Below, piece by piece: positions 45,403-57,013 of a stretch of DNA of 64,000 nucleotides. The DNA is from Aliivibrio finisterrensis (lineage in GTDB: Bacteria; Pseudomonadota; Gammaproteobacteria; Enterobacterales; Vibrionaceae). Position numbers and translations under genes: made by a program. The stretch is from contig NZ_WBVP01000013.1 in the NCBI RefSeq assembly GCF_008933155.1, forward strand, positions 1 through 64,000, in the 5' to 3' direction. How positions within the stretch are numbered: the stretch's first letter is position 1; the number at the start of each line of letters is the position of its first letter. The notes under the pieces were generated by a model that was not told where the DNA came from, did no database searches, and saw only the letters and a list, made by a program, of their open reading frames with translations.

Positions 45403-45426
45403 AAGTGTTTCTCCTACATACAAACA

Positions 45427-45457
45427 ATAAAAAACCGGGTCATTACATACCCGGTTT
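45427..45457 (-). terminator. Intrinsic terminator of murA, upstream of plsC
   Basis: AAACCGGGT and ACCCGGTTT form a 9-bp stem with an 8-nt loop and a T-run on the minus strand. Confidence 0.85.
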
Positions 45458-45490
45458 CCGCTTAGCTTTTTTAGCAAACTAATCTATTGA

Positions 45491-46759
<1,269 letters not shown>

Positions 46760-46771
46760 TCAAAGGGCCTC

Positions 46772-47029
46772 TTAGAATAAGCTATTTAATTTTTTATCTC
46801 GTGCCCACTCTTCCGGAGTAAACGCTTTTATTGATAGAGCGTGAATGGTATTTGTTGAGATGTGTTCCATCAAAGGTCCGTAGATGGTTTGTTGTTTTTT
46901 AACTCGGCTCATTCCATTGAACGATTCATCCACAGCAATAACTTCAAAATGGCTTCCTTCACCTTTAACGTGAATCTCTTGAAGTTGAAGTGCTGCGTCT
47001 AATAATTCTTTAATCTCGGCGCTTTCCAT
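46772..47029 (-). CDS. ibaG: BolA family protein IbaG
   Basis: Small BolA-family protein (YrbA), 85 residues (E. coli 84), which with monothiol glutaredoxin helps iron-sulfur traffic and acid tolerance. [14 protein letters not shown] near 20-33 and the C-terminal helix [13 protein letters not shown] are characteristic, with the conserved His near 63. It touches mlaB by 1 bp and leads into murA. Confidence 0.93.
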   Translation of the reverse strand: MESAEIKELLDAALQLQEIHVKGEGSHFEVIAVDESFNGMSRVKKQQTIYGPLMEHISTNTIHALSIKAFTPEEWARDKKLNSLF

Positions 47030-47349
47030 TACTCTACCTTTTGCGTTATTAAGTGATCAGCAAACAATGATTCCACATTACTTAATTGAATTAATGTAAT
47101 GAGCTGATCAGGGACGAAAGCTAGCATTATATGACAGTTTTGATTTTTTGCATGCTCTATTAGGTGTAAAAGTAATACTACCCCTGCTGAGTCAATGCGA
47201 TTAACGTGACCTAAGTCTACCTTTACTTGTGTTGATTTAGGTTTCCATTCTGTCAATTCTTTCCAAATATTCGGCACAGTCTCACGATCAAGGGCTCCAT
47301 TTAGATGAATTTCATCTATTTTCGTCTCACATAAGTCCATCATTAGCAT
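47029..47349 (-). CDS. mlaB: Phospholipid ABC transporter STAS subunit MlaB
   Basis: Cytosolic STAS-domain protein that binds MlaF and stabilises the MlaFEDB complex. The 106 residues (E. coli 97) include [15 protein letters not shown] near 50-64, the STAS signature. The start overlaps the mlaC stop by one base (TAATG), implying coupled translation. An ATG three codons later is possible. Confidence 0.9.
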   Translation of the reverse strand: MLMMDLCETKIDEIHLNGALDRETVPNIWKELTEWKPKSTQVKVDLGHVNRIDSAGVVLLLHLIEHAKNQNCHIMLAFVPDQLITLIQLSNVESLFADHLITQKVE

Positions 47350-47990
47350 TATTTACTGCCTTCTAGGCGAATAGGTTGCTGCGCTAAAGAAGCCAATTCT
47401 TTACTTACTGAGCTAATGCCTTCTTTGCGAATTTTACCATTCCACTCTGACTGTTTGGTGGATAAAAGACTGACGCCTTCGGCAACCATATCAAATGCCT
47501 GCCACTCTCCCGTTTTCTTATTCTTACGCAGTTTAAAATCCACTTTTACCGTTGGGCGAGCAGAATCTAAAATATCAACACGAACGCTGATAATTCTTTT
47601 ACCCTCAGGTATTTTTTTCGCTTTTTCTAATACAATTTGTTGGTTTGTATATAGCGTTAATACTTGAGCATAAGATGACACTAAATAATCACGAAACGCA
47701 GTAACAAACTCAGCACGTTCTTCTGGTGAGGTTTTCTTTAAATGAGTGCCTAATAACTTATAAGCGGCATATCTCACATTGACGTATGGCATTAACTCTT
47801 CATCAACCACCGTTTTTAATACGTTAGGATCAGACTGAATCGCAGCTTGCTCTGCTTTCAAGCGTGCAAACGTCATTTCAGATACCTGAGCCATCATTTC
47901 GTATGGTTTTGTTTTATCGATATCTTGAGCCTGAACTGTACCTGTAAATAAACTTACTATAAGGGCAAATAGGCTAATCCACTGTTTCAT
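47349..47990 (-). CDS. mlaC: Periplasmic phospholipid-binding protein MlaC
   Basis: Shuttles phospholipid between the MlaA-porin complex in the outer membrane and MlaD in the inner membrane. The 213 residues (E. coli 211) begin with a signal peptide (MKQWISLFALIVSLFTGTVQA, cleavage near 21) and have the Tol-Tol-Ttg2 fold typical of the family (RNKKTGEWQAFDMVAEGVSLL near 155-175). It overlaps mlaD and mlaB by one base each. Confidence 0.95.
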   Translation of the reverse strand: MKQWISLFALIVSLFTGTVQAQDIDKTKPYEMMAQVSEMTFARLKAEQAAIQSDPNVLKTVVDEELMPYVNVRYAAYKLLGTHLKKTSPEERAEFVTAFRDYLVSSYAQVLTLYTNQQIVLEKAKKIPEGKRIISVRVDILDSARPTVKVDFKLRKNKKTGEWQAFDMVAEGVSLLSTKQSEWNGKIRKEGISSVSKELASLAQQPIRLEGSK

Positions 47991-48484
47991 TACTCATTCT
48001 CACTTTTCTCTGACGAATCACCACCAATGCTATACAGCACTTGGCCTATCATATCTTCTAGAACTAAAGCCGATTTAGTGTCTTCTATATAATCACCGTC
48101 TCCAAGCATATCAATGTCTTCATCAATAAAGCCAGGTACTATGCCTATGTATTGTTCACCAATTAATCCTGAGGTTAAAATTTGTGCCGCAGAGGTTTCA
48201 GGAAAAGAACCAAATTGTTTATCGATCTCCATGCTTACTATTGGTAAATAACTTTCAGTATCTAGCGTGATGCCTTCTACACGCCCAACCACAACACCAC
48301 CAACTTTTATAGGCGAGCGTGACTTTAAACTGCCAATATTATCGAACTGAGCATTTAGCGTATAATACTCACCACTGCCACCACTTCGAACATCCGCAAC
48401 TTTAAGTAATAGCATGAGTAACGCTGCCATTCCGGCTAATACAAAAAGGCCAACAAAAAATTCTACTTTACGTGTCTGTTGCAT
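47990..48484 (-). CDS. mlaD: Phospholipid ABC transporter MCE protein MlaD
   Basis: Inner-membrane-anchored MCE protein forming a hexameric ring on MlaFE. It has one N-terminal membrane helix (about 8-28) and one MCE domain (about 39-120, including SPIKVGGVVVGRVEGITLD). The 164 residues are shorter than E. coli MlaD (183), mainly at the C-terminus. Lies 2 bp after mlaE. Confidence 0.95.
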   Translation of the reverse strand: MQQTRKVEFFVGLFVLAGMAALLMLLLKVADVRSGGSGEYYTLNAQFDNIGSLKSRSPIKVGGVVVGRVEGITLDTESYLPIVSMEIDKQFGSFPETSAAQILTSGLIGEQYIGIVPGFIDEDIDMLGDGDYIEDTKSALVLEDMIGQVLYSIGGDSSEKSENE

Positions 48485-48486
48485 AA

Positions 48487-49281
48487 TTAATTCCCAAACA
48501 TCAGTGCTGTCAGCACAAAATCAATTCCTAATACCGCCAGTGACGAATGCACTACCGTTCGTGTTGTTGCCAGCGAAATACCCTCAGACGTTGGCGTCGC
48601 ATCATAACCATTAAATAAGGCAATCCACGTAACTATAAACGCAAACACCACACACTTAATTAAACTGTTTACGATGTCATAACGCACATCAACTGATGAC
48701 TGCATTAATGACCAAAAGCTACCATAATCAATCCCTTTCCATTCAACACCGACAATTTGACCGCCCCATATTCCTACCGCCATAAAGATCATTGCAAGTA
48801 ATGGCATTGAGATAATTCCAGCCCATAATCTCGGTGCAATAACACGGCGTAGAGGATCAATCGCCATCATTTCCATACTTGAGAGTTGCTCGGTGGTTTT
48901 CATTAACCCAATTTCTGCGGTTAAAGCAGAGCCAGCGCGCCCTGCAAATAATAATGCCGTAACCACAGGCCCTAGCTCTCTTAATAGTGATAAAGAGACA
49001 AGCTGTCCCAAGCTAGTCTCAGCACCGTAATCAACCAAGATAATGTAGCCTTGTAAACTGATAACCATTCCGATAAATAAGCCAGAGACGACAATAATAA
49101 CTAAAGAGCGAACCCCAACTGAATACAGCTGCGTTAATAGCAATGGAAACATTTTGAGGGGTTGAGGTTTTGAAATCAAAGCGCCTAATAACATGAACGT
49201 CGCACGCCCAAATGCTTCACAAACCGATAAAGAACGCTTACCAAGTTGCTCGATAGATGCGATAAGAGAAAAGTTACTCAT
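48487..49281 (-). CDS. mlaE: Phospholipid ABC transporter permease MlaE
   Basis: Permease of the Mla phospholipid transport system, 264 residues from MSNFSL (E. coli 260); the extra upstream residues in the long ORF lie inside mlaF. Conserved core segments are [18 protein letters not shown] near 70-87 and [26 protein letters not shown] near 106-131. The start overlaps the mlaF end by 8 bp. Confidence 0.95.
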   Translation of the reverse strand: MSNFSLIASIEQLGKRSLSVCEAFGRATFMLLGALISKPQPLKMFPLLLTQLYSVGVRSLVIIVVSGLFIGMVISLQGYIILVDYGAETSLGQLVSLSLLRELGPVVTALLFAGRAGSALTAEIGLMKTTEQLSSMEMMAIDPLRRVIAPRLWAGIISMPLLAMIFMAVGIWGGQIVGVEWKGIDYGSFWSLMQSSVDVRYDIVNSLIKCVVFAFIVTWIALFNGYDATPTSEGISLATTRTVVHSSLAVLGIDFVLTALMFGN

Positions 49282-50080
49282 GAGAAAATAACACCTCATT
49301 TAATGGTTTGGCTGGGAATCGAAAAGGAACAGGGCCATCAGATCGTCCATCCAAAAACTGCCGTACTTGAGGGTCTGGGTTCTCTTCTAATTCTTTTGGC
49401 GAGCCTTGAGCGATGACTTTTCCATTTGCTAATAAATAAACATAATCCGCAATACTCATGACTTCTGGTACATCATGAGAGACCACCACTGATGTCAAAC
49501 CTAATGCATCATTTAAATTACGGATCAAATCAACCAAGACCCCCATGGTTATAGGATCTTGGCCAACAAAAGGTTCGTCATACATAATTAAATCAGGATC
49601 TAATGCAATCGCGCGAGCTAATGCTGCACGACGGGCCATACCACCCGATAACTCACTCGGCATTAAATCAGAAGCACCGCGCAACCCTACAGCTTCGAGC
49701 TTTAATAGCACTAAAGTACGTATAAGCTTTTCTGGTAATCGAGTGTGCTCTCGTAATGGAAAAGCGACGTTATCAAACACACTCATATCAGTAAAAAGTG
49801 CCCCTGATTGAAATAGCATCCCCATTTTTTTTCGAGCTAAGTAAAGCGCCTTTCTGCCTAGTTTAGGAATATTCCACTCTTCAAAATGAATATCTCCAGA
49901 CTCAGGTAAAATCTGCCCACCAATCAATCGTAATAGTGTCGTTTTACCTATCCCTGACGGCCCCATAATGGCGGTGATTTTTCCTTTTGGGACAGACAAA
50001 CTAATGCCATCAAAAATCACTCGCTCACTACGTTTAAAAGTGAGGTTTTCTACTTTTATTAAGGTTGTTTCGTTATCCAT
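49274..50080 (-). CDS. mlaF: Phospholipid ABC transporter ATPase MlaF
   Basis: ATPase of the Mla system, which moves phospholipid to keep outer-membrane asymmetry. Walker [10 protein letters not shown] near 40-48, signature [17 protein letters not shown] near 140-156 and Walker [14 protein letters not shown] near 162-174 are clear; [18 protein letters not shown] near the C-terminus is MlaF-specific. MDNETTLIK (50080) aligns with E. coli; an ATG at 50095 is possible and neither has a clear Shine-Dalgarno. First gene of the operon, divergent from yrbG. Confidence 0.94.
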   Translation of the reverse strand: MDNETTLIKVENLTFKRSERVIFDGISLSVPKGKITAIMGPSGIGKTTLLRLIGGQILPESGDIHFEEWNIPKLGRKALYLARKKMGMLFQSGALFTDMSVFDNVAFPLREHTRLPEKLIRTLVLLKLEAVGLRGASDLMPSELSGGMARRAALARAIALDPDLIMYDEPFVGQDPITMGVLVDLIRNLNDALGLTSVVVSHDVPEVMSIADYVYLLANGKVIAQGSPKELEENPDPQVRQFLDGRSDGPVPFRFPAKPLNEVLFSHE

Positions 50081-50279
50081 ATCAATATAATTCATTTAAA
50101 ATCACTTTCTAACAACACCTGCATAAGTATACGTTAAGTTACCGATTCTATTTCTTTTTTCAACATTCTTGCGAGAATCCCTAAGTAAAGGTGTCCTTTT
50201 CTCTTTCCTTTTTGTCAGATAAGCGTCAAAATTGTTCCCCTCAACTATAAAATATCTTCTAAAAAAGGAAATTAACACA

Positions 50280-51248
50280 ATGACAGAGCTGCTCATGCCA
50301 ACTCTACTTCTTATTGTCGGCCTCTCTCTGCTCGTTTGGGGCGCTGATAAACTGGTATTTGGTTCTGCTGCATTAGCGAAAAACTACGGTATCTCTCCTC
50401 TTGTGATTGGTATGACTATCTTGGCTATGGGCTCATCCGCACCAGAAATGATGGTATCAGCCGCAGCGGCATTAGATGGTAAAACAGATACTGCAGTAGG
50501 TAATGTAATAGGTTCTAACATTGCGAACATTGCGTTAATTTTAGGTATTACTGCATTAATTAAACCGCTTGCGATTAGTTCTGGCATTATCCGCCGAGAA
50601 TTACCTCTCATGCTGATTGTAACCTTGCTTGCTGGGGCTATCATGTATAACAACTACCTTGGCTTTTACGAAGGTGTGTTACTGATTGCGCTTTTTGCTG
50701 TTTTCATTATCGCAATGCTCTATATCAGTAAAAGCGAACAGCAAAATGGGGATATCCTCCTCGAAGAGCAAGAGTCTGAAATTCCTGAAGGCGTAGATAA
50801 TAAAATTGCCTTATTTTGGGTTGTCGTTGGGCTTATTTTGCTACCCGTTGGTGCAAACATGCTGATTGATAATGCCGTTGTTATTGCTAAATTCTTTGGC
50901 ATGAGTGATCTAGTGATCGGCTTGACGATTATTGCATTAGGCACAAGCCTTCCTGAACTGGCTGCGTCTGTCGCGGGTGTATTAAAAGGTGAAGATGACA
51001 TGGCCGCAGGTAATATTATCGGCTCAAACGTCTTCAATATTCTTGCGGTTATGGGGCTACCAGCACTTATCAACCCATCAGCAATTAGCCCTGATTTAAT
51101 GAGTCGTGATTTTTATGTCATGATGGGCGTTTCTGTTTTATTGCTATTTATGGCATTAGGTAAGAGTCGTAGTATTAACCGAATTGAAGGCGGTGTGTTA
51201 GTGACATGCTTCTTGGTATATCAAGGTTACCTTTTTTACACGATATAA
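50280..51248 (+). CDS. yrbG: Calcium/sodium antiporter family protein YrbG
   Basis: K+-dependent Na+/Ca2+ exchanger-type membrane protein, 322 residues (E. coli 325), with ten hydrophobic segments in two homologous halves. Each half carries a alpha-repeat: GMTILAMGSSAPEMMVS near 41-57 and GLTIIALGTSLPELAAS near 213-229. AAGGAAA sets the start at 50280 over a longer ORF. Divergent from mlaF, as in E. coli; the role in vivo is unknown. A 199-bp gap with no ORF separates it from kdsD. Confidence 0.92.
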   Translation: MTELLMPTLLLIVGLSLLVWGADKLVFGSAALAKNYGISPLVIGMTILAMGSSAPEMMVSAAAALDGKTDTAVGNVIGSNIANIALILGITALIKPLAISSGIIRRELPLMLIVTLLAGAIMYNNYLGFYEGVLLIALFAVFIIAMLYISKSEQQNGDILLEEQESEIPEGVDNKIALFWVVVGLILLPVGANMLIDNAVVIAKFFGMSDLVIGLTIIALGTSLPELAASVAGVLKGEDDMAAGNIIGSNVFNILAVMGLPALINPSAISPDLMSRDFYVMMGVSVLLLFMALGKSRSINRIEGGVLVTCFLVYQGYLFYTI

Positions 51249-51356
51249 GCGTACTCTCATTTAAAAAATATAGGGTTGTGAATTAGTAAAAACACGTTAT
51301 TAATTAACAACCCATACACATTTCATTTATTCATCCTCATAACCATCCCCACTAGC

Positions 51357-51384
51357 TTGAACTACCTCTGGTATATGGCATAAT
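51357..51384 (+). promoter_or_regulatory. Candidate promoter of the kdsD-lpt-rpoN-npr run
   Basis: TTGAAC (51357-51362) and CATAAT (51379-51384) with a 16-bp spacer, 63 bp upstream of the kdsD ATG. In E. coli this region also has a sigma-E promoter for lptAB, within kdsC; I did not identify one here. Confidence 0.4.
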
Positions 51385-51447
51385 AATTGTATACGCTACT
51401 CATCCAAATCATACATCTGTTATAACCAAAATAAAGGTGGTACTCCG

Positions 51448-52422
51448 ATGGCAACTCAGTTTGATTTCTGCACCGCAGGAAAAAATGTACTTCAAATTGA
51501 AATAGATGCACTCACTCAACTGAACAACTACATTAATAATGATTTTGCTAAAGCATGCCAATTAATGTTGGAATGTAAGCGTAAAGTAGTTGTAATGGGC
51601 ATGGGGAAATCGGGCCACATTGGTAATAAAATTGCAGCAACATTAGCAAGTACAGGCACCTCCTCTTTCTTTGTGCACCCAGGTGAAGCCAGCCATGGAG
51701 ACTTGGGGATGATAGAAAAAGGCGATGTAGTAATTGCCATTTCAAATTCAGGTGAAGCGGGTGAAATTTTAGCGCTATTACCGGTTATTAAACGCCTTGG
51801 TATTACATTAATCACCATGACAGGTAACCCTGATTCAAGCATGGCAAAAGTAGCCGATGTAAACTTACAGATTACCGTACCTCAAGAAGCATGTCCTTTA
51901 GGGTTAGCACCAACGTCAAGCACCACAGCAACTCTTGCTATGGGTGATGCTTTTGCTGTCGCTCTGCTGCAAGCAAGAGGATTTACTGCGGATGATTTTG
52001 CCTTATCTCACCCTGGTGGGGCACTTGGCCGTAAATTACTGCTATTATTGTCTGATATCATGCACAAAGATGATGAGCTGCCAATGGTAACCAAAGACGC
52101 TCTAATTAAAACAGCACTGCTTGAAGTGTCTGAAAAAGGATTAGGGATGACAGCCATTGTTGATAACGAACAAAAAGTCATTGGTATTTTTACTGATGGT
52201 GATTTACGTCGTTTATTGGATAATCGAGTTGATATTCACACCCAAACAATTGGTGAGGTGATGACACACTCTCCAGCCGTTGCAAATCCAAACCTGCTGG
52301 CAGTTGAAGGCCTCAACTTAATGCAAGATAAGAAAATTAATGGCCTACTGTTATGCGATGAAAACCATCGTTTAGTCGGAGCACTTAATATGCACGATTT
52401 ACTAAAAGCGGGGGTAATGTAA
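51448..52422 (+). CDS. kdsD: Arabinose-5-phosphate isomerase KdsD
   Basis: Makes D-arabinose-5-phosphate from ribulose-5-phosphate for Kdo in the LPS core. The 324 residues (E. coli 328) have an N-terminal SIS domain (GMGKSGHIGNKIAATLASTG near 51-70, SNSGEAGEI near 92-100) and two CBS domains (about 203-324). Its last base overlaps the kdsC start, so the two Kdo enzymes are coupled. Confidence 0.95.
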   Translation: MATQFDFCTAGKNVLQIEIDALTQLNNYINNDFAKACQLMLECKRKVVVMGMGKSGHIGNKIAATLASTGTSSFFVHPGEASHGDLGMIEKGDVVIAISNSGEAGEILALLPVIKRLGITLITMTGNPDSSMAKVADVNLQITVPQEACPLGLAPTSSTTATLAMGDAFAVALLQARGFTADDFALSHPGGALGRKLLLLLSDIMHKDDELPMVTKDALIKTALLEVSEKGLGMTAIVDNEQKVIGIFTDGDLRRLLDNRVDIHTQTIGEVMTHSPAVANPNLLAVEGLNLMQDKKINGLLLCDENHRLVGALNMHDLLKAGVM

Positions 52423-52982
52423 TGTCGACTAAGTTCATTTCAACACTCTACGGTAATGTCGACGAAACCGTGTTTAATATTGCAAAAGACATTAAATTAC
52501 TTATCTGCGATGTGGATGGCGTTTTTTCTGACGGCCTAGTTTATATGGGTAATGATGGTGAAGAGTTAAAGACCTTCCATACTCGCGATGGCTACGGTGT
52601 TAAATCATTAATGTCTGCGGGCGTAGAAATCGCCATCATCACAGGACGCAATTCTAAAATTGTAGAAAACCGTATGACGGCCCTTGGTATTAAACTAATT
52701 TATCAAGGACAAGATAATAAACTGCAAGCCTATCAAGATATTTTAACTAAACTCAATGTCGCGCCTGAGCATACTGGGTATATTGGTGATGATCTTATTG
52801 ACTGGCCAGTAATGGAAAAGGTCGCGTTAAAAGTTTGCGTCTCTGATGGGCATCCACTACTCGTACAACGTGCAAATTATGTGACCACCATTAAGGGAGG
52901 CCATGGTGCAGTTCGCGAAGTCAGTGATCTTATCCTAGAAGCCAAAGGCGAACTTGAGCAACATAAAGGTTTAAGCATATGA
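52422..52982 (+). CDS. kdsC: 3-deoxy-D-manno-octulosonate 8-phosphate phosphatase KdsC
   Basis: HAD-family phosphatase releasing Kdo from Kdo-8-phosphate. The 186 residues (E. coli 188) show the nucleophile motif LLICDVDGVFSDG near 26-38, IITGRNS near 74-80 and the C-terminal metal motif GYIGDDLIDWPVM near 118-130. Overlaps kdsD by 1 bp and lptC by 4 bp. Confidence 0.96.
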   Translation: MSTKFISTLYGNVDETVFNIAKDIKLLICDVDGVFSDGLVYMGNDGEELKTFHTRDGYGVKSLMSAGVEIAIITGRNSKIVENRMTALGIKLIYQGQDNKLQAYQDILTKLNVAPEHTGYIGDDLIDWPVMEKVALKVCVSDGHPLLVQRANYVTTIKGGHGAVREVSDLILEAKGELEQHKGLSI

Positions 52983-53542
52983 CCTTGAAACACTTTTTCA
53001 TGGCAATATTATTGATGATCTCCAGCTGGTCAGGGTATTACTTGTATTACGAATACGCTCAAAATAATCAGCAAATAGCGCCAGATCAACAAGTTCCTGT
53101 CTTTACAGGCAGAGACATTAGCAATAATAACTATGACGAAAGTGGTGTTCGTAATTACCAAATCGATGCAAAAGCCTTGGAGCGTTTTGCTAAAACTGGT
53201 GAAACTAATTTTACAACCCCGCACCTTTTTGTTTTTAAAGATGGCGAATTAAAAGAGTGGGAAGTAATTTCTGATATTGGTGTCCTAAATAAAAAACATG
53301 AGCTCTATTTAAGCGGTAATGTCATTGTGAAAAATTTACTGCCTGGCGCAGCATTTGACACAATGACAACCGATAGCATAACAATAGAACTTTCCACCAA
53401 GGATTTTTCGACAGAAGATGTCGTTAACTTAGTTGGCCCAACGTTTGAAACAACAGGCGTAGGTATGAAAGGTAACTTTACTAGCCAACAAACGACCCTA
53501 TTAAAAAATGTACAAGGTATCTATGAAGCTTTCACACGTTAG
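52979..53542 (+). CDS. lptC: LPS export protein LptC
   Basis: Bitopic inner-membrane protein that passes LPS from LptB2FG to the periplasmic LptA. One N-terminal membrane helix (about 5-24) and a beta-jellyroll body; 187 residues (E. coli 191). The start overlaps kdsC by 4 bp and the end overlaps lptA by 20 bp, so translation is coupled along the run. Confidence 0.94.
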   Translation: MTLKHFFMAILLMISSWSGYYLYYEYAQNNQQIAPDQQVPVFTGRDISNNNYDESGVRNYQIDAKALERFAKTGETNFTTPHLFVFKDGELKEWEVISDIGVLNKKHELYLSGNVIVKNLLPGAAFDTMTTDSITIELSTKDFSTEDVVNLVGPTFETTGVGMKGNFTSQQTTLLKNVQGIYEAFTR

Positions 53543-54020
53543 TCTACTTGCTGGCTTATTGTTAAGCTCTCCAAGCTGGGCATTAAGCAGCGACACAGAG
53601 CAACCAATTCACATTAATTCAAATTCACAAGACTTTGATATGCAAAGTAATCAAGTGACATTTATTGGTGATGTAACCTTAAAGCAAGGCAGTATTGAAA
53701 TTTTTGCTGATAAACTTATCGTTATCCGCCCTCAAGGACAAGAAGGTCGTGAAATATTAGAAGCTTATGGTAAACCCGCTCGTTTTAGTCAGCTAACAGA
53801 TGACGGTAAAACCTTAAGAGGTAAAGCTGATAAATTGCGTTATGAATTAGAAAAAGAATTTCTAAAAATGACGAATAACGCTGAATTAACTCAAGACGAC
53901 AGCATCATTAAAGGTAAAGTAATTACCTATAATATGAAGACTCAAAAATTAATTGCTGATGGTGGTAAAAATGAACGAGTTACTACCATACTTCAGCCTA
54001 GCCAATTGAATAAAAAATAA
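53523..54020 (+). CDS. lptA: LPS transport periplasmic protein LptA
   Basis: Periplasmic bridge protein carrying LPS from LptC to LptD. From [20 protein letters not shown], a clear signal peptide (cleavage near residue 20), it is 165 residues (E. coli 185). The beta-jellyroll OstA domain includes [23 protein letters not shown] at about 28-50. The ORF start five codons earlier is rejected because it would put charged residues before the signal and lies deeper in lptC. Confidence 0.95.
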   Translation: MKLSHVSLLAGLLLSSPSWALSSDTEQPIHINSNSQDFDMQSNQVTFIGDVTLKQGSIEIFADKLIVIRPQGQEGREILEAYGKPARFSQLTDDGKTLRGKADKLRYELEKEFLKMTNNAELTQDDSIIKGKVITYNMKTQKLIADGGKNERVTTILQPSQLNKK

Positions 54021-54022
54021 TT

Positions 54023-54748
54023 ATGGCCATTTTAGAAGCAAAAAACCTCGCAAAAACATACGGCAGCCGTAAAGTGGTTACCGATGTGAGCTTGACGGTT
54101 GAATCAGGAAAGATTGTGGGTTTACTTGGACCAAATGGCGCAGGTAAAACGACCTCTTTCTATATGATCGTAGGTCTTGTCTCTCGTGATGAAGGCTCTA
54201 TCACTATCGATGGTGTTGATATTTCATTACAGCCAATGCATAACAGATCAAAAATGGGCATAGGTTACCTACCTCAAGAAGCCTCTATTTTTAGAAAACT
54301 GTCTGTTTTTGATAATATTATGGCTGTTCTGCAAACCCGTAAAGATTTATCAAAAGCAGAGCGCTTAGATAAGCTTGAAGAGCTATTAGATGAGTTCAAC
54401 ATTCAGCATATTCGTAACAGTAATGGTATGGCGCTTTCAGGTGGTGAACGTCGTCGAGTTGAAATTGCGCGCGCACTAGCTGCAAATCCAAAGTTCATTC
54501 TACTTGATGAACCTTTTGCTGGTGTCGATCCTATTTCTGTAATTGATATCAAAAAAATCATTCAACATTTACGAGATCGCGGTTTAGGAGTGTTAATTAC
54601 AGACCATAACGTTCGTGAAACACTTGATGTATGTGAGCACGCTTATATCGTAAGCCAAGGCCACATGATTGCCAATGGGACTCCTGACCATGTATTAAAT
54701 GATGAACACGTTAAACGCGTTTATCTTGGTGATCAGTTTAAGTTGTAA
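54023..54748 (+). CDS. lptB: LPS export ABC transporter ATPase LptB
   Basis: ATPase driving LPS extraction with LptF and LptG. The 241 residues equal E. coli LptB. Walker [10 protein letters not shown] near 36-44, signature [16 protein letters not shown] near 137-152, Walker [14 protein letters not shown] near 158-170 and switch His in ITDHN near 193. It follows lptA by 2 bp; its membrane partners are encoded at 30.5-32.7 kb. Confidence 0.97.
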   Translation: MAILEAKNLAKTYGSRKVVTDVSLTVESGKIVGLLGPNGAGKTTSFYMIVGLVSRDEGSITIDGVDISLQPMHNRSKMGIGYLPQEASIFRKLSVFDNIMAVLQTRKDLSKAERLDKLEELLDEFNIQHIRNSNGMALSGGERRRVEIARALAANPKFILLDEPFAGVDPISVIDIKKIIQHLRDRGLGVLITDHNVRETLDVCEHAYIVSQGHMIANGTPDHVLNDEHVKRVYLGDQFKL

Positions 54749-54772
54749 TTTATATAAAGGTATCACTATATA

Positions 54773-56242
54773 ATGAAAGCATCTCTTCAGTTAAAAATGG
54801 GCCAACAACTTGCTATGACGCCTCAGTTACAGCAAGCAATACGATTATTACAATTGTCGACCCTTGACCTACAGCAAGAGATTCAAGAAGCTCTCGACTC
54901 TAATCCTCTCCTTGATGTTGAAGAAGAGCAATTAAGTACGCCTGAAAGTTTATTATCTCCAGAGCCAACGCCTGAAAAAGAAACTGCAAGTGCAGAACAA
55001 GAAGATCCTATTACTGACAGTAGCGATGTTATTGAAAGCAATAATATTTCAGAAGAGCTTGAAATGGATGCGAGCTGGGATGATGTATATAGCGCTAACA
55101 GTGGCAGTACAGGGTTAGCTATTGATGATGATACGCCATTATATCAGGGTGAAACGACTGAAAGCCTGCAAGACTATTTAATGTGGCAGGCGGATTTGAC
55201 CCCTTTCAGTGATATTGACCGTACTATTGCAACCACCATTATTGAATCATTAGATGACTATGGTTATTTAACCATCAGTCTTGATGACGTATTAGAAAGC
55301 CTTGGTAATGATGATGTTGAAATGGATGAGGTTGAGGTCGTATTAAAACGCATTCAACAATTTGATCCATTAGGCGTAGCTTCACGCGATCTTGCTGAAT
55401 GCTTAATGTTACAACTTGCCACTTATCCAGCGGATACACCTTGGCTTCAAGAAACAAGATTGATCTTAACCAATTACATTAATCTATTAGGCAATCGTGA
55501 CTACCGACAATTAGCAAAAGAGACTAAGCTTAAAGAGACTGACTTAAAACAAGTCATGATGCTAATTCATGAACTTGATCCTAGGCCTGGAAATCGAGTT
55601 ATTGATACTGACACAGAATACGTTATTCCTGACGTTTCAGTCTTTAAACATAATGGCAAATGGGTTGTGACGATTAACCCAGACAGCATACCTCGCCTAA
55701 AAGTAAATGCAGAATATGCCGCATTAGGTAAAGGATTAGGTAACAGTCCTGACGGACAATTCATTCGAACCAATTTGCAAGAGGCAAAGTGGTTAATTAA
55801 AAGCTTAGAGAGCAGAAACGAGACGCTGCTCAAAGTTGCGCGTTGTATAGTTGAACATCAACAAGATTTCTTCGAATATGGTGAAGAAGCGATGAAGCCA
55901 ATGGTACTCAATGACATCGCTTTAGACGTTGAAATGCACGAATCAACGATATCTCGTGTAACAACACAAAAATTCATGCATACCCCTCGTGGTATTTTTG
56001 AATTAAAATATTTCTTCTCTAGTCATGTTAGTACGGATAATGGGGGTGAGTGTTCATCTACCGCTATTCGAGCACTAGTGAAAAAGTTGGTCGCGGCTGA
56101 GAATCAAGCCAAACCGTTAAGTGACAGTAAAATCGCAACCTTATTAGCTGAACAAGGTATCCAAGTAGCACGACGCACCATAGCTAAATATCGTGAATCA
56201 CTAGGTATTGCCCCATCGAATCAGCGTAAGCGTTTACTTTAA
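54773..56242 (+). CDS. rpoN: RNA polymerase sigma-54 factor
   Basis: Alternative sigma factor for nitrogen, flagellar, biofilm and luminescence-related genes in vibrios; needs enhancer-binding ATPases. The 489 residues (E. coli 477) show the glutamine-rich region I ([23 protein letters not shown] near 4-26), an acidic region II (about 55-115), the core-binding region and the C-terminal RpoN box [10 protein letters not shown] near 465-474. Lies between lptB and hpf, the near-universal proteobacterial order. Confidence 0.97.
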   Translation: MKASLQLKMGQQLAMTPQLQQAIRLLQLSTLDLQQEIQEALDSNPLLDVEEEQLSTPESLLSPEPTPEKETASAEQEDPITDSSDVIESNNISEELEMDASWDDVYSANSGSTGLAIDDDTPLYQGETTESLQDYLMWQADLTPFSDIDRTIATTIIESLDDYGYLTISLDDVLESLGNDDVEMDEVEVVLKRIQQFDPLGVASRDLAECLMLQLATYPADTPWLQETRLILTNYINLLGNRDYRQLAKETKLKETDLKQVMMLIHELDPRPGNRVIDTDTEYVIPDVSVFKHNGKWVVTINPDSIPRLKVNAEYAALGKGLGNSPDGQFIRTNLQEAKWLIKSLESRNETLLKVARCIVEHQQDFFEYGEEAMKPMVLNDIALDVEMHESTISRVTTQKFMHTPRGIFELKYFFSSHVSTDNGGECSSTAIRALVKKLVAAENQAKPLSDSKIATLLAEQGIQVARRTIAKYRESLGIAPSNQRKRLL

Positions 56243-56261
56243 TTAACAGAAAGGAAGTGTT

Positions 56262-56549
56262 ATGCAAATAAACATCACAGGTCAAAACGTCGAACTAACC
56301 GATAGCCTTCGTGAGTATGTCGATACCAAATTCCAAAAACTCGAACGCTTTTTTGAACACATTAACCATGCCCATGTTGTACTAAAATTAGAAAAAGTAC
56401 TGCATGTAGCTGAAGCAACACTTCATGTAAATCAAGGTGACATACACGCCCATTCTGACGCAGAAGATATGTATGCCGCTATTGATGGTTTGGTGGACAA
56501 ACTCGTTCGCCAGCTCAATAAACATAAAGAAAAACTAAGTAGTCATTAA
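56262..56549 (+). CDS. hpf: Ribosome hibernation promoting factor, short form
   Basis: Binds 30S subunits and helps 70S ribosomes form inactive 100S dimers in stationary phase. The 95 residues match E. coli Hpf and contain only the N-terminal S30AE domain (INITGQNVELTDSLREYVDTKF at the start), so it is the short type that works with Rmf. GAAAGGAAG precedes the ATG. Ends 1 bp before ptsN. Confidence 0.95.
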   Translation: MQINITGQNVELTDSLREYVDTKFQKLERFFEHINHAHVVLKLEKVLHVAEATLHVNQGDIHAHSDAEDMYAAIDGLVDKLVRQLNKHKEKLSSH

Positions 56550-56550
56550 C

Positions 56551-56994
56551 ATGCAATTAAGCACCATTCTTTCATTGGACTGCACTAAAAGCGCAGTCCA
56601 ATGCTCAAGTAAAAAACGCGCATTAGAACTTATTAGTGAAATTGCGGCACCCAAAATTGGGCAAAACCCTCAAGAGTTATTCGAAAGTTTACTCAGTCGA
56701 GAAAAAATGGGCAGTACAGGAATTGGCAATGGTATTGCCATTCCACACGGTCGAATTTTTAACTGTGATAATGCCGTTGCTGTCTTACTTCAGTGCCAAG
56801 AACCGATCGAATTTGATGCCATAGATAATCGTCCTGTCGATGTACTCTTTGCCTTACTTGTCCCTGATGAGCAATGTAAATTTCACCTACAAACACTCTC
56901 TTGTGTTGCTGAAAAACTCAATGATAAGCACGTCTTACGTCAACTTCGTCATGCCGAGAGTGATCAAGACCTATATCAAATTTTCACATCTTAA
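56551..56994 (+). CDS. ptsN: Nitrogen PTS enzyme IIA (EIIA-Ntr)
   Basis: Phosphoacceptor at the end of the nitrogen-related PTS chain (PtsP-NPr-EIIA), controlling potassium transport and other targets by protein contact. The 147 residues hold the active His66 in [13 protein letters not shown]. Slightly shorter than E. coli PtsN (163), chiefly at the N-terminus. Its partner npr lies two genes downstream in the same run. Confidence 0.95.
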   Translation: MQLSTILSLDCTKSAVQCSSKKRALELISEIAAPKIGQNPQELFESLLSREKMGSTGIGNGIAIPHGRIFNCDNAVAVLLQCQEPIEFDAIDNRPVDVLFALLVPDEQCKFHLQTLSCVAEKLNDKHVLRQLRHAESDQDLYQIFTS

Positions 56995-57013
56995 TATACG
57001 CAAAGGTCACATA

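Noticed and set aside
56840..57013. N-terminal extension of rapZ overlapping ptsN
   Set aside because: The extension is out of frame with ptsN, has no family similarity, and the internal ATG gives exactly the family length.
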